NCBI GenBank assembly: GCA_031308135.1
Contig: JAHLJT010000631.1
Span: forward strand, 155,327,276-155,391,275
DNA length: 64,000 nucleotides
Source: Acheta domesticus
Lineage: Eukaryota > Arthropoda > Insecta > Orthoptera > Gryllidae
Reading direction: 5' to 3'
Shown here: positions 11,290-22,515 of the stretch, piece by piece
Layout: the number at the start of each line of letters is the position of its first letter
How positions within the stretch are numbered: the first letter of the stretch is position 1
Position numbers and translations under genes: made by a program
The notes under the pieces: model-generated
Seen by the model: only the letters and a program-made list of their open reading frames with translations
What the model was told of the DNA's origin: nothing
Databases searched by the model: none

Positions 11290-12023
11290 ATCAGTCAATT
11301 AGATATTGCTCATTTTCAATGGCACAGACGATTGCTTGTTTGAACTGCAAAAGAGCATTGAAATAATTTTTTCATTGAATCTTTTAATTTGTTATTACAA
11401 AACCAATTTAGAACATCTGAAATTGTACTTTTATCTATTATTTTTTGTGAAGATTATTCATACTATCAGCAAAGAGAGCTATTCTTCTGTTTCTAATGTA
11501 CAATGGATGTTTCTAATGTACTCATTTACATTTGATAGGAAGAGGATCAGACCTAAGATCAAATCCTATGGGACCCCATACTCAATTGACAAAGAAGTGG
11601 GCAGATGAGTACATAATGTTTTTTCATACCAGTATGGTATTCTTACTCTTTGCAATTGATATTTAAGAAACAAGGATATTCAATCTAGGGCAACACTATA
11701 AATCCTATATGAAGGTAATTTTGAAAGCAAAAAGGGTCAATGATGTCAAGCATTTTTGAAATATCTAAAAATATTCTAATTGGTGCTTCATTTTGATCCT
11801 TTGATAAAGTAAACATCTTAAAGAAAAGAAAAGTAAATATGGCTATTTCTGAAGACTTTGATTTTTTAAATCCATCTTGAGTGTCTGAAAATGCTTTGTT
11901 TTTCATCAGAAGGATCTTTAATCCTAAACTTTGTGAAATACCATACCCAATCTTAGTCCTAGCAAACATTTCCATTGAACTGTTAAAATTGTTCAGTTTC
12001 TCAATGATCTTTAAACTCTTCAA
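11290..12023 (-). pseudogene. LINE reverse-transcriptase relic (CR1/jockey type)
   Basis: Minus-strand reading in several frames gives SDTQDGFKKSKSSEIAIF, then DQNEAPIRIFLDISK...DIID (the catalytic FxDxxxAFDxxxH region), then QRVRIPYWYEKTL and GVP-DLILGLILFL. These are conserved RT blocks in the right order. The same family occurs in plus orientation at 28.6-30.0 kb, and the two match block for block. Multiple stops and frame shifts make it dead. It lies in intron 1, antisense to the host gene. Confidence 0.8.
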
Positions 12024-13551
12024 ATATTATTATAAAATGATTATGATATTTTGGAAAGACCACCTTCCACCTCAAAAAAGTAAATTGTGGATCTCCTAAT
12101 TAAAATTTAAAAATGGAATATAACATTAATTCCTTAACTAATGATTTTCCATCATACCTCTAAATAAGAGAGCAATATTTACAAATTTTGCTGATATTTG
12201 CTGTATATTTTCATTGGTGTTTATTTACTTTTTTCATGGCAAATTATTTTAGCTATAGATAAGGTGCAAATACTTTGCATTTATAAAAAAATGCTAAGGA
12301 TAATTATTTTGCTGTCTTTTTTAGGCTAGGTTTGTCTTTTAGAATATTATTTAAGAATTTAATTAATACTGCCAAGTAGATTTAAATAAATTTTAGTTGA
12401 AGACATTAATGAATGAATGAGGTACGGTATAGGGGATTATATAGGGAATAAGTACATGAGGGGGGGTGATCACACCAGAAATAAAGTTATGTAATTTGAG
12501 GGAACATGTAAACAAAAGAGAGAACACGTAAGGGAACATGTGATGCATGTGATGCATTTTACAAGTAACATGCAAAAGGAATATGTCAGAGAACATGTAG
12601 GGAAATATGCTGGGGTCAAGAGGAGCAAATAATTTAGTGAAGATTTAGCACTTCTGGTGACCTCTACTTTCTAGCAGTGTGGACAGAAACTAAAATTATG
12701 AAAAATTAAATTTACATGTTAATAGGCCTGTCGCGATGGAATGTACAGACCAGGAATTGACTGACTTCAAGATGAAATCCAATAAGAAATTGTTTTCTCT
12801 CTGACTGTGGCTATGACTACTGTCACTATGACTCATAAAGTGTGTAAATTTCACATGTGTTCAGATTTTTTATTTTCGTAATAATTTGGTCTTTCTAATA
12901 CAGAACATGTTTTAAAATACATGTGCTCCAACAAAAAATGATGAATTTTTATAATCATATTGTTCTGAAGCTTGAACTTGACCCCTCAATAGGCCATCTG
13001 GAATTCTGCCACTGCATGTTAGAAAGGTTTTTTTTTTTTTTTTTGCTTTCCAACACTAATTATTTCTTAATCTGTCAAATAATGTGAAGAAAAATAATTA
13101 GACAAGTAATAAGTCTCAAAGTGAATAATGAGAATTAATAAATTGATATAAAATTGTTTCTTTGAAAAGAATTGCAAAAATATTTAGATAAACAGTAATA
13201 ATAAAAATCATTCTGTAATTGAAGGATTGAATTTCAGAATGAAATTAATATAAACTTCTGAGTTTGTTAAAAAAGGAAACCAATTACAACTTATTTTGAA
13301 TAATGGATAAGTCTAGATGTTAGCAGACACTTTTCTACTTGTGTTTTAAGAAAAAATATGATTTTTAAATTGATAAAAAATTTCAAAAAAAGGGGACTTG
13401 GCTGTTTTTTAACACAGCCGTATATAATTGCAATAATGTTCAATTTCACTTTCAGAACAATTGCTTTTTCTGTGAAATGTATTTTAAAGCAAAAGTTCTT
13501 TATACATATTCATCCAGATTTTTTACATATATTTTTAACAATTATTTTCAG
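12024..13551 (+). other. DNAI7 intron 1, second part
   Basis: AT-rich intron with a T18-like run near 13027-13044 and short GAATGAATGAGG and ACATGTRA-rich repeats at 12405-12600. No element boundaries are recognised. Confidence 0.4.
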
Positions 13552-13600
13552 AAAGCCCAGGATGAATTGGCAGCTGAGCAAGAAAAAAGATGAAAGAAAG
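13552..13600 (+). CDS. DNAI7: DNAI7 exon 2, with an apparent one-base deletion
   Basis: A pyrimidine/AT-rich acceptor ends TTTTCAG at 13551 and a donor GTATGA starts at 13601. In phase 0 the exon reads KAQDELAAEQEK and then meets a TGA. If one more A is counted in the A6 run at 13583-13588 the frame reads on to an AG that completes the first codon of exon 3, and the lysine/glutamate-rich coiled-coil style matches this part of CASC1. So the exon is probably real, and the frame break is either an assembly homopolymer error or a true lesion. The 49-bp length (not 50) is what breaks the phase. Confidence 0.6.
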
Positions 13601-13736
13601 GTATGAAATACGAACAGTCATTCTGACTGAAGCCATTAGTCAGTAATTAGAAGTTCCCCATGCGTCATCTTCTACACCCTTGTTTAACATCCGGCCATCT
13701 ATTGCGTGTTATCACCATTTTAGAGCGCCACGACGC

Positions 13737-14575
13737 TACACACATAAATTCTATAACTGCACAAATATAGAGTACAAAAGTTTTGTAAATATATTGGAAA
13801 AAGAAGCCTGATACCCTGGACACCATAGAATTGCATTCCATAGGACCATGATTAGAGAATATTTTTAAACCATGCAACAAATTCTCTACTCACTACAAAT
13901 GGTACAGCATTTGGTGCGAAAATAAACTAAATATTTTCATGCAAAATATATCGACATAAATTAGACAATTATAACTCCTTTTCATACAGTTCCATCAAGT
14001 CACAACAATCACACGTAAGTCACAGATATTCGCGAGCTCAAATGGAATTCCATTGTTGCAGACCCTGCACTGTTGCTATTCTGAGAGCTATTACTTAATT
14101 TTTTTTTCAAATATTTCAAAATAAACAATTTCTAAAATATTAATGTGTGAATGTATTACAAAAAGTAAATGTAAGAAGCGAACAGAGAAATCATATACAA
14201 AATTGCAAATTCTAATTTACGACGCATCCAGCTGTCCGAAGCGCAGTAAATTTACAGTGGGCTATTTTTTGTCACAAAATTATAGAAAAACCACTCTATT
14301 TTGAAAAAATTAAGCATGACCTTATTTGAAGATGTAGTTTTGATAAATATATTTAATTGAGAAAAAATTGTATTTTTAAAATAGTAGTAAGAAAACGACG
14401 AAAACGAAGCGCAGTCAATTCCGAGCGGTCTATTATGTTTGTCAGGATATTATAGAAAAACTACTCATATTTTGAAAAAAATTCAACATGACCTTATTTG
14501 AAGATCTGTTTCTGATGAGCATATTTCATTAAGAAAAACAATTGTATCTTCACAGTTGTAGTTGTAGAAAGACGC
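13737..14575. repeat. Dispersed repeat shared with 34955-35790
   Basis: Near-matching text such as AGTACAAAAGTTTTGTAAA, CCTGATACCCTGGACA, CAACAAATTCTCTACTCAC and GGATATTATAGAAAAACTAC occurs in the same order and spacing at both sites. No coding potential is conserved. At both sites it runs into the AT-rich hairpin family on its right, so it may be an extended form of that family. Confidence 0.75.
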
Positions 14576-15440
14576 CAAAATGTTTTTAATTTTTTTGCAA
14601 AATCAGGCATTTCAACGAACATGAAACTTGCACCATTCTCTCAAGCTTTCTTTATGCTTTCTCATGTCCCAATTTAATCGAAAAACGTTGTGCGGTTTTT
14701 AAGAAAAAGTGGTTTAAAGACAATAAAAATTGTCTATGTTTGACATATTTTTTCGAAAAAAATACTTATGTTTTTGAAAAATTGAACATGATCTTATTTG
14801 AAGACCTATTTTTTATGAACACATTTCATTAAGAACAAAAATTGTGTATTCATACTTGTAGTTGTGGGAAGGTGCCAAAAAAATTTTGATTTTTTTCATT
14901 TTTCCAAAAATCAGAGTTTTCAACCAACATAAGACCTGCGCCATTCTGTTAAATGGCCTTCAGACTACCCAACAACAAAATTTTGTCAAGATTGTTGGCG
15001 CGATTTTTTTGAAATGTTTGAAAATGTCCCAGGGGCTTCATGTAAAGTAACCTCCAAATTTAAAATATCGGTTTCAAATTCAAGGGGCCCCGAGAATATT
15101 CAGATCGATTGGGGAATATCATTTTGGAGAAAATCGTCATTAGTCGCTAGTGTTGTTCACAGACGGACCGACGGACGGACAGACGTTTTGCTTTCAATTG
15201 GTTTTTTCGATATGAAGGACCCACAAAATAGTGATTCTGGCTGCTCCACGTGTTAGGAGATTTTTTTTCTTAATTCAGCAACTGGATTTATCCACTTTTT
15301 CGTTACCAGGGCCTTGCAATAGGAGTTTTTCTGCCGAAAAATCCACTGTTTTTTCGCGCAGCATTACATAACTTTCCCTATACCATACGTACGGGAAAGT
15401 AAAAATTATGGGAATACGTGTATACGGGAAAGTAAACATT
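14576..15440 (+). repeat. AT-rich hairpin family, plus copy of an inverted pair
   Basis: Right half of the family: GTAGTTGTGGGAAGGTGCCA body, GACGGAC microsatellite at 15161-15186, TTTCAATTGGTTTTTTCGAT, and the end ACTTTCCCTATACC...TACGGGAAAGTA at 15369-15403. It meets a minus-oriented copy at about 15440. Confidence 0.75.
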
Positions 15441-16320
15441 ACGTAAACAAGATTTCCTAAAAAACTGTTCCAAATTTTTTTTAAACGCTTGGCAAGAATA
15501 ATGCCTAATGTACTCTATGAGTTGGCATACACATCATATGGCTCTATTATTTTGTTTTTTCAGTAATTACAAAAATGTAATTTTTTGACTTGTTTCTCAC
15601 ATTGGTAATATTTATATTAGCAGCGATTTGTTCACATTATTATATTAATAAGTACACGTGCTTTAAAGAATGTCAAGTAAAGTTTCTCGAGAACTTTGAC
15701 GTTTCCTGTAAAAACTAGCTCAAAATTCCGCATTTTCCGAAACGCTCGAGGGCCATTTTCTCATTAATGTGTCCAAATGTTTTCTTCAAAATTTGGATCG
15801 GACAGTGCTAATTGTAATGTAATATGACGTAAAGTTCAATTTGAGGAATTTTTTGTTTTTTGCCAAAGTTACACAAATATAATTTTTGTGAAAAATATCT
15901 CATACCTTTAATATGCACATTACCAGCAATTTGTAAACACTATTGTATTTGTGTGTTAATGTGCTTGACTTCAAATGTGTTTCGAAAACTCAAAACTTTT
16001 CTGTGAAAAAGGGCTTCAAATTTCGCATATTTAGTAGCGCTTAAACGCCATTTTTTTAAAAAACGACTCGAAATTTTACAAAGAAAATTGCCATTGAGGG
16101 CAAGGTTTTACTGTTCTTTAATATTCTAAAGTTAATATTTCCTTTCTACCATTAGGAAACCGAAAAATTAAGAAAATATCAAAAAAAATGTACTTTGGGC
16201 GGCGATAGATGTCATCTGGCCAGAGTATGTGGCAATTCCGAATAACTAGCCCAAACCTAAGGAAATAAAAAACTAATTCGGGAAAGTCTGTGCCATTCTG
16301 TAGCACCACTGGTTTCATTT
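15441..16320 (-). repeat. AT-rich hairpin family, minus copy of an inverted pair
   Basis: Reverse-oriented body with two of the 305-bp-type units, ending at 16292-16311 in GTGCCATTCTGTAGCACCAC, the reverse complement of the family's left end. Together with the preceding block it forms a large imperfect palindrome of about 1.7 kb. Confidence 0.75.
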
Positions 16321-17298
16321 CATTAAGGCCTCTAAGAGATAGCCAAAATCGAGTTGCATCCTCCGATGACCAGGTATTACCCGCGCAACTTTTCTTGACC
16401 GATGACCTTGCTTCTCCCTCCCTTGAACAATTAACAGCTGAAGACGAAAGCTCGCAACGAGCACTGATTACAACATTCCAAACACATCTGCATTGGCACG
16501 TAATAAAATATATTCACTATCAAAACCGAGAACTGCTCGTATTTTTCTAAACAAAATATAAAGAAATGGCTAAAGTAGATTCAGATCCATTACAGGAGAT
16601 ACCTCAAAACTTGAGAATGTTAGAACTCAATTTTTTTAGAAAGTTGTGAAGGCATGACTGATATTCCAGAGATTAGCATTGCTCAAAAAAGTCTTGTGGC
16701 CGATATCATAACTAATACTCCCACTCTACCCGCATTTCTCCAACGCATCAGTCAAGAAAATTTGCGCGATTAATAAATGTCTCGCATATTTCCCATGGGT
16801 GCCCTTGCCTCCCCTCACCTACGCTACTGTGTATTACACCTGAACTACGAATATTAGATTTACCAAACAAAAGCTCTGAAAGCTTGAATTTCGGCGGCCG
16901 CCGTGTTTTAATATTCAACGCTAGCATTGAGGTCTGTAGAATGAAGTTGATCTTGCATTTATCCACAATTTTTGAGACAATAGATATGTATGCAAACTAA
17001 TGAAACAAATGGAAAGTTGGTAAGCTTGAAGTTTTTCGTCACAATTCATACTATTTTTCTTAGGAGGAGGAAAAATGAAAATAGCATTGCCAAAAAGCAA
17101 GGACTGTCTTTTCAATTTAATCGCAAAGAATCCTGACAATTACATAATTTCCATATGGTGTAACTTTGTGAAAATAACTACTGAAAACAGCACGAAAAAA
17201 TTAATGTATACAAATACTGTGCTAACATTGAAAAAATATTTATGTGCTTTTTTTTATTCTTTTCTATACGCTTCTGTTACCATTCTCTTTTTGATTAG
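16321..17298 (+). other. DNAI7 intron 2, end; unassigned
   Basis: No recognised element. A GC-richer patch at 16780-16910 has no coding match. Confidence 0.35.
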
Positions 17299-17485
17299 AG
17301 AACTACTTATAGAAGAACAGAAGCAATTCATTGAGTATGAAATTCAACGCAATGAAGAAAAGATTAAATCTGATGCCAAACAACATGAGGCAAGAGTTGT
17401 TCAACTGCACAATTCACTAAATAAGTTTGCAGCTCTGGAAGATCTTATGTTGGATGAAGAGTTACAAGCAAGACATTTGAGAGAG
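17299..17485 (+). CDS. DNAI7: DNAI7 exon 3, charged coiled-coil segment
   Basis: The acceptor is a long T/C tract ending GATTAG at 17298 and the donor is GTAATT at 17486. With two bases carried from exon 2 the exon gives 62 codons, starting RELLIEEQKQFIEYEIQ and ending EELQARHLRE. The long run of Glu, Lys, Gln and Leu without proline is typical of a coiled coil and of the Glu-rich stretch before the conserved CASC1 core. An open frame continues upstream of the acceptor for about 220 bases, but it is ordinary intron sequence with no similarity to the family. The exon ends in phase 0, as the next exon needs. Confidence 0.78.
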
Positions 17486-18050
17486 GTAATTTAAATTGAT
17501 CACCTTGTCAGGGATTGATTAGTGATAGAAGCTATTTTGGGGGTGAGGGTTTTCAGTTTGGATATCACCTTTCCAAAAAATTTGAAATAGGCCTATCTAA
17601 TAATCTTTTTTAAAATTGTGTAATTGAAAATAAAAATTGATATATTGATAATACAAATTTAAATTGAAAAATCATATACTGATAATTTCGTAAAACAATA
17701 ATTAACCGTAAAAGGAATTTTTTTTGGATATGATCAGGTCAATGTGAGACAATTGTTTGAATAAATGAAGTAACATTACAAAAATGTTGATGTCTATGTG
17801 TGGAGAGGAACATGGCCCCCCTACATCTTCCCGCTGCTGGATCTTTGACAGACCTTGATATTATTTTATTAGCTTCTAAATTCAGTCCTCGTTAGCTGTG
17901 AAATTGTTTTAAATAAATATAAGTAAAATATTTTCTGAATATTCTTATTGTATTAAATTCTACATTATACTGTTCACTTCTCCCTTTAGCGCGTCACACA
18001 GTTTTTAATTGTTTTCGACGTAAAATAAATAAGTAATAAATTCGTGGAAG
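17486..18050 (+). other. DNAI7 intron 3, start; unassigned
   Basis: AT-rich intron sequence, nothing recognised apart from its splice donor at 17486. Confidence 0.4.
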
Positions 18051-18382
18051 TGATTGATTGATTGATTGTTCGTGATTCCGGGCGCGTCAACTACAGAGGT
18101 CTTTAGTCCCGTAAGTTTAGTGGGCGCATTTCATCGGGAGGTGGCGGTGAACTTTTCCCCGCTGGATGGCGAGATCCGGCGCCGACCTGCCACCGACTAT
18201 CGGGGTTTTACCCTCAGCCAGGTATCTCCCACCAGCCGGATCTGCGGCTGAATTCGACTTAGTTAACAAGCTAGTGTCGAAAATCCTGCCGCCTTAGGGA
18301 CTCCTGCCGCCGTAAGACCTCCCGGTCAGAGGGACTGCAGTGACATCAGGTTGATGCACTGAGCCATCTCTCCCGGTTTCAT
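18051..18382 (-). mobile_element. tRNA-derived SINE
   Basis: Read on the minus strand the element starts ACCGGGAGAGATGGCTCAGT, with TGGCTCAGTGC fitting a Pol III A box. It continues GC-rich and ends in a CAAT tetranucleotide tail (plus-strand TGATTGATTGATTGATTG at 18051-18068). A tRNA-like head with a simple-repeat tail is the SINE plan. The B box is less clear. Its high GC stands out from the intron around it. Confidence 0.62.
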
Positions 18383-18830
18383 GGATGTGTTTTGTATTTA
18401 TAGTTCTATTACTCATTTGGGTAATTTAATAAAATTTAAATAGAGGAAGCAAGTTAAGGCAATTTTCTCATTAAGGAAGACAAAACATTTATTTAACGCA
18501 GAAATCTTGATGCAGTGATCTTGGGGAATTTGAATTTGCTACTTTACACATCATAAACAAACTGAATTCTTCTACTTTAAAACTGAGAAACACACACATA
18601 AACTATCATTTAACTCCATAAACGTTTGAACAAGAAAGAGCAAAATTCCTGCCTAAGGCATTAATTTGTTCAAAGCTAACAGTTTTGGTGAACATGTAAA
18701 ATTCCCCTTACTCCGCTCCAATTTACACAGCTAGTGCCGTTCGCCGCGGCGTCGTCCTGGTTGCCTGCAGCGAGGAAACACTGACCTACGCCACCATTTT
18801 TCACTCCGTCCCTCCGAAACCTTGCACGTT
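18383..18830. other. Unassigned intron sequence
   Basis: AT-rich, then a GC-rich patch from 18730 to 18830 just before the first IS630-type element. No function recognised. Confidence 0.35.
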
Positions 18831-18832
18831 TA

Positions 18833-19749
18833 CAGTGAAATTATTTTAGCGTGGCCGCTCAAGGTCAGGGCCCCAGAGCTACCGGAAGAGTCCATTCCTT
18901 AAACTTATCGCGCGCGTCCCTCCCCAGGACATGTTGACAGCCCTACTCCAGTTCAGTAAACATTGACCCTGACAATTCGTCTCCGCAAAGTGCCAGTTTT
19001 CAATGGCATTTCCCTAACACAGAACAGCTATTTATATGAGGTTCTGTATAAGTCATTATTATTTTGTAGTGATCATTGCAATGCGTCCTGTTCAGAGCCA
19101 CATGCATAAGGACGTCCTTCACAGTCAGACTCGTGAAGTCGTCGACAAAGTACGTATATCAATTAATGAAGAAAAGCAAAAGAAGGTAATGAAAATCAAA
19201 GCAGCTCTTATGCCAGTAATTGCTGCTTCGGGTGTTTAAAAAATATCTATTTGCAGAATTAATAAGGAAATTAATTCTATTCAATCGGAAGAATCGTACT
19301 CATTTTCTACTCCTAATAAAGAGAAGAAGAGGAAGGAGGTGGAATCTGCTCTCGACAGTTTGAATGAGAGTGTGATTTGCCGCACATTGATTTAATGCAC
19401 CATATCAAGAAATCGTTATTTTTACAGGTAACGACGCGAACGATAGTAAAGACAGTGACAGTGATACTACTTATGGTAGTGAGGAAAGGAGTATCAGTGA
19501 CAGTGGAAAACATGGATGATGAGGACAGAGCCAGGCCATTCTGTGAATTTGGTGTTTCTCCATTACCGAGCGAAGACACTACCGCAAATTAATTTCCAAA
19601 ACCGTTCGCTAGCATGTGCGGAAGAATGTTTTTGGTATGGACAGGCAAGCCAAGCGCGAGCGAGCGCCGCCTTCTGGCTCTCTCCCCACCACTTTCAGCT
19701 TCCCCCTCTACTCGCGAATCCCAGCGGCCACCCTAGAAAAATTTAGCTG
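18833..19749 (+). mobile_element. Internally deleted IS630/Tc1-mariner element, copy A
   Basis: Flanked by TA on both sides (18831-18832, 19750-19751), with inverted ends CAGTGAAATTATTTTAGCG and, on the opposite strand, CAGCTAAATTTTTCTAGGG, each followed by GTGGCCGC-like sequence. It encodes only the transposase N-terminus (DVLHSQTREVVDKVRISINE, then SKISICRINKEINSI-type helix-turn-helix, broken by a stop) and, after a short gap, a Ser/Asp-rich tail (GNDANDSKDSDSDTTYGSEE). The DDE catalytic domain expected between them is absent. Length 917 bp. Confidence 0.82.
19081..19579 (+). pseudogene. Remnant transposase of copy A (N-terminus plus acidic tail)
   Basis: Begins MRPVQSHMHKDVLHSQTREV. In intact family members this is followed by an HTH region and a DDE_3-type catalytic domain of about 250 residues, then a Ser/Asp tail. 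Here the HTH part is broken by a stop after PVIAASGV, and the reading passes almost directly from SVICRTLI to the tail. It cannot code for an active transposase. Confidence 0.75.
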
Positions 19750-19751
19750 TA

Positions 19752-19880
19752 CCTGGCTCGGAGACGTGGTTCTCCACGCCGCCGTCGCGGCGACGCGCCG
19801 CTGCCTTGACGCGGCCCTGCTCTCTGCGACGCGACGGCGCGGTCGCTGGCCGTGTGGCGCACCGGTGGCCTCGACGGCTA
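19752..19880. other. GC-rich linker between copies A and B
   Basis: About 130 bp, strongly GC-rich (GCCGCCGTCGCGGCGACGCG region). It separates the two IS630-type copies and has no parallel elsewhere in the window. Confidence 0.5.
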
Positions 19881-20803
19881 CAGTGAAATTATTTTAGCGT
19901 GGCCGCTCAAGGTCAGCGCCCAGGGCTGCCGGAAGAGTCCATTCCTTAAACTTTTCGCTTTAGGGGGGAGCGCGTCCCTTCCCAGGACGTGTTTACAGCC
20001 CTAGTTGAGTAAACATGGACCCTGGCCATTCGTCTCCGCAAGGTACCAGTTTTCAGTTGCTTTTCCCTAACAGAGTACAGCTATTTGTATGAAGTTCTGT
20101 ATAAGTGATTATTATTTTGATATGATCATTGCAATGCGTCCTGTTCAGAGCAACTTGCATAAAGACGTCCTTCACAGTCAGACGCGTGAAGTCGTCGCCA
20201 AAGTACGTGTATCAATTTATGTAGAGACGCTAAAGAAGGTATTGAAAATATCAAAGCAGTTCTTAAGGCGGTAATTGGGGCTTCGGGTGTTTCGAAAATA
20301 TCTATTTGCAGAATTAATAAGGAAATTAATTCTATTCAATCAGGAGAATCGTGTCATTTTCTACTCCTAATAAAGAGAAGAAAAGGACGTGGAATCTGCC
20401 CTCGACAGCTTCAAAGAGAGTGTGATTTGCCGCACAATGATTGAATGCACCATATCCAGAAATCGTCATTTTTACAGGTAACGACGCGAACGATTGTAAA
20501 GCCGGTGATACTACTTATAATAGTGAGGAAACGGGTATCAGTGACAATGGAAAACATACGAATGATGAGGACAGAGGCAGGCCATCCCGTGAATTTGGTG
20601 TCTCTTCATTACCGAGCGAAGACACTATCGCAAATTAATTTCCAAGACCGTTCGCTAGCGTGTACCGTGAGGAAAACTAATGCTTTTGGTATGGGCAGAC
20701 GAGCCAGGCGCGAGCGAGCGCCGCCTTCTGGCTCTCTCCCCACCACTTTCAGCTTCCCCCTCTACTAGCAAATCCCAACGGCCACCCTAGAAAAATTTAG
20801 CTG
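19881..20803 (+). mobile_element. Internally deleted IS630/Tc1-mariner element, copy B
   Basis: Same plan as copy A: TA at 19879-19880 and 20804-20805, left end CAGTGAAATTATTTTAGCG, right end CCCTAGAAAAATTTAGCTG. It retains the N-terminal segment (MRPVQSNLHKDVLHSQTREV) and acidic tail, with the same internal deletion. Length 923 bp against 917 bp in copy A. The shared deletion shows that A and B descend from one deleted ancestor. Confidence 0.82.
20137..20638 (+). pseudogene. Remnant transposase of copy B
   Basis: Starts MRPVQSNLHKDVLHSQTREV. The HTH region is split over two frames (ASGVSKISICRINKEINSIQ is complete in one of them). After the deleted catalytic domain the tail reads IFTGNDANDCKAGDTTYNSE and on to a stop at 20638. 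No catalytic Asp/Glu residues are present. Confidence 0.73.
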
Positions 20804-20805
20804 TA

Positions 20806-21132
20806 CTTCCACCTTTTGTCGTCATTTCATCTTCTGCCTTCTGTCTCGTTCTTGTCCGATAGGCGACTCGCTTTCCTCTTCTTCCCTCATGATGGCGCGT
20901 CGTCCCGTCCTCGTTTACTTCTTGCTTCCTTGCGTCCCGTTGCTGCACTCTCGTGCAGAATTACGTGCACAACGCAAATGCTTGATTTAAATGTGTTTTT
21001 AAATAGTCCTTAGGCGTACGTAAAGAACTGTTAATCCACAGCAAGTTGAATACAGACGAAATGTTCTCGTTTCTTCTACTCCATCAGCATTACTTTGTAT
21101 ACATGGCCCGCACAATCCAATTTTCGTTAGCA
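20806..21132. other. Unassigned intron sequence
   Basis: Pyrimidine-rich stretch at 20806-20960, then AT-rich. Nothing recognised. Confidence 0.35.
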
Positions 21133-21395
21133 AATTTACTCAGTGGCTCAATGGTAGGACGCGAGCTTACTGACCTGAAGGTCTCAGGCTCGAATCCCGC
21201 CGTATAGTTTGGCTGGGCTTTTTTATCTGGTGCTTTCCCTTCACGGCGGCTCTGGGGTCGACTCAGCCTCCTTTCCAAGTGAGTACCAGGATCTTTCCTG
21301 GGGGTAAAGGCGGTCGGAGCATTGTGCTCGCCACACAACCTCCTTGTGTCGACAAAATTCAAAGCATGCGAGTCCACTATGCCAATTAAAAAGAG
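21133..21395 (+). mobile_element. tRNA-derived SINE
   Basis: A box TGGCTCAATGG at 21144-21154 and B box GGCTCGAATCC at 21187-21197 in tRNA spacing. The body contains GAGTACCAGGATCTTTCCTG and GGGGGTAAAGGCGG, text I associate with SINEs that recur across insect genomes. It is not a functional tRNA gene: the anticodon arm and acceptor stem do not pair. Plus strand, inside intron 3. Confidence 0.75.
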
Positions 21396-21724
21396 AGGAA
21401 ACGGAAAAAGTCCGGCCTATTGATGGACGGAAGAAATAGCAAATTAAGGGGAAAATGTCTCTGACTCCACAGAAAAGCAAAGCGAGCGCACAGAAGAATA
21501 AACTCTGCTAATAGACTGCAATATCTAAAAAATAATATTTTTCCCCTTTCTACATTCCTAAAAGACTTACGTGTACTCTTTAAATGCCTTGACTACTGAA
21601 TAGTTCCATTAAATCTTACTTTTAGGGACCAAAACCTAGTAAAACATGCATAAACTATATATCACCATGTTCAGGAGAAGACAGAGAATAATATGGCACA
21701 AAATAATGAAAAATCAATTTTTTT
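21396..21724. other. Unassigned intron sequence
   Basis: AT-rich, no features recognised before the next AT-rich-family block. Confidence 0.35.
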
Positions 21725-22515
21725 CGAATTTTTTCCTGTCCTCCCCTTAAAGAAAAAATTTGTAGCAGTTTTTGAGAAAACGTTTTTGTAATCTTTTAAA
21801 ATTGCAAATAGTTTGCGCAATATTGCGCGACAACTACTAAAATCTTTTTTTAAATGTACATGAGGGAACTCACTTCGGAGAAAAAATTTTACTTGGAGGA
21901 AAAATTTTTATCTTCAATATTGTAATTGTAGGAAGACACCGAAAAAAATTACAAACTTTTACAATTTTCGAAAATTCAGAGTTAACTGTGAAAATGAGAC
22001 CAATGCCACCTTAGTAACAGTATTTTACTCTATCTTTACAAGAAATTTAAAGAAACAATTTGAAGCCGTTTTTGAAAAAATAATTGAAAATGTCCTGGGG
22101 GCTTCATGTAAAGTACCCCCAGATTTTGAAGAAAGTTTTTGACAATATCAAAGCTTCGACTAGAGCCAGATGAACAGACGCTTCTTCAATTTGGAAAAGT
22201 CCGACGAGTGGTTTAGGCGCTAGTTGTGTTCACAGACGAACCGACGGACGGACACACGGACCTTTTGCTTTGAATTGGTTTTTGGGTATCAAGGACCCAC
22301 AAAACACTTATTCTGGCAACACCACGTGTTAGGGGATTTTGTTTCTTAATTTAGCAACTGGTTTAAATTCACTTTTTCGTTATCACGGCCCGGCAATGAA
22401 TTTTTTTCTGGCGAAATTTCGCGTTTTCGCCTTTTTTTCGCGCAGCTTTACATGTCTTTCCTTATACTACGTACATTACTCCGTATATACATACGTACGT
22501 ATATGTGAAAATAAA
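21725..22515 (+). repeat. AT-rich hairpin family, plus copy of a second inverted pair
   Basis: Body with GTAGCAGTTTTTGAGAAAAC and GAAGCCGTTTTTGAAAAAA (two units about 290 bp apart), GACG microsatellite at 22228-22262, and palindromic right end at 22455-22512 with CTACGTAC...TACGTACGTATA. A minus copy follows at once. Confidence 0.75.

Noticed and set aside
17075..17298. Upstream extension of DNAI7 exon 3 as one long frame
   Set aside because: The stretch before 17299 is AT-rich with a polypyrimidine tract and ends in a good acceptor; it has no similarity to the family.
21133..21205. Possible tRNA gene
   Set aside because: A and B boxes are good, but acceptor and anticodon stems do not pair and the element continues into SINE body sequence.
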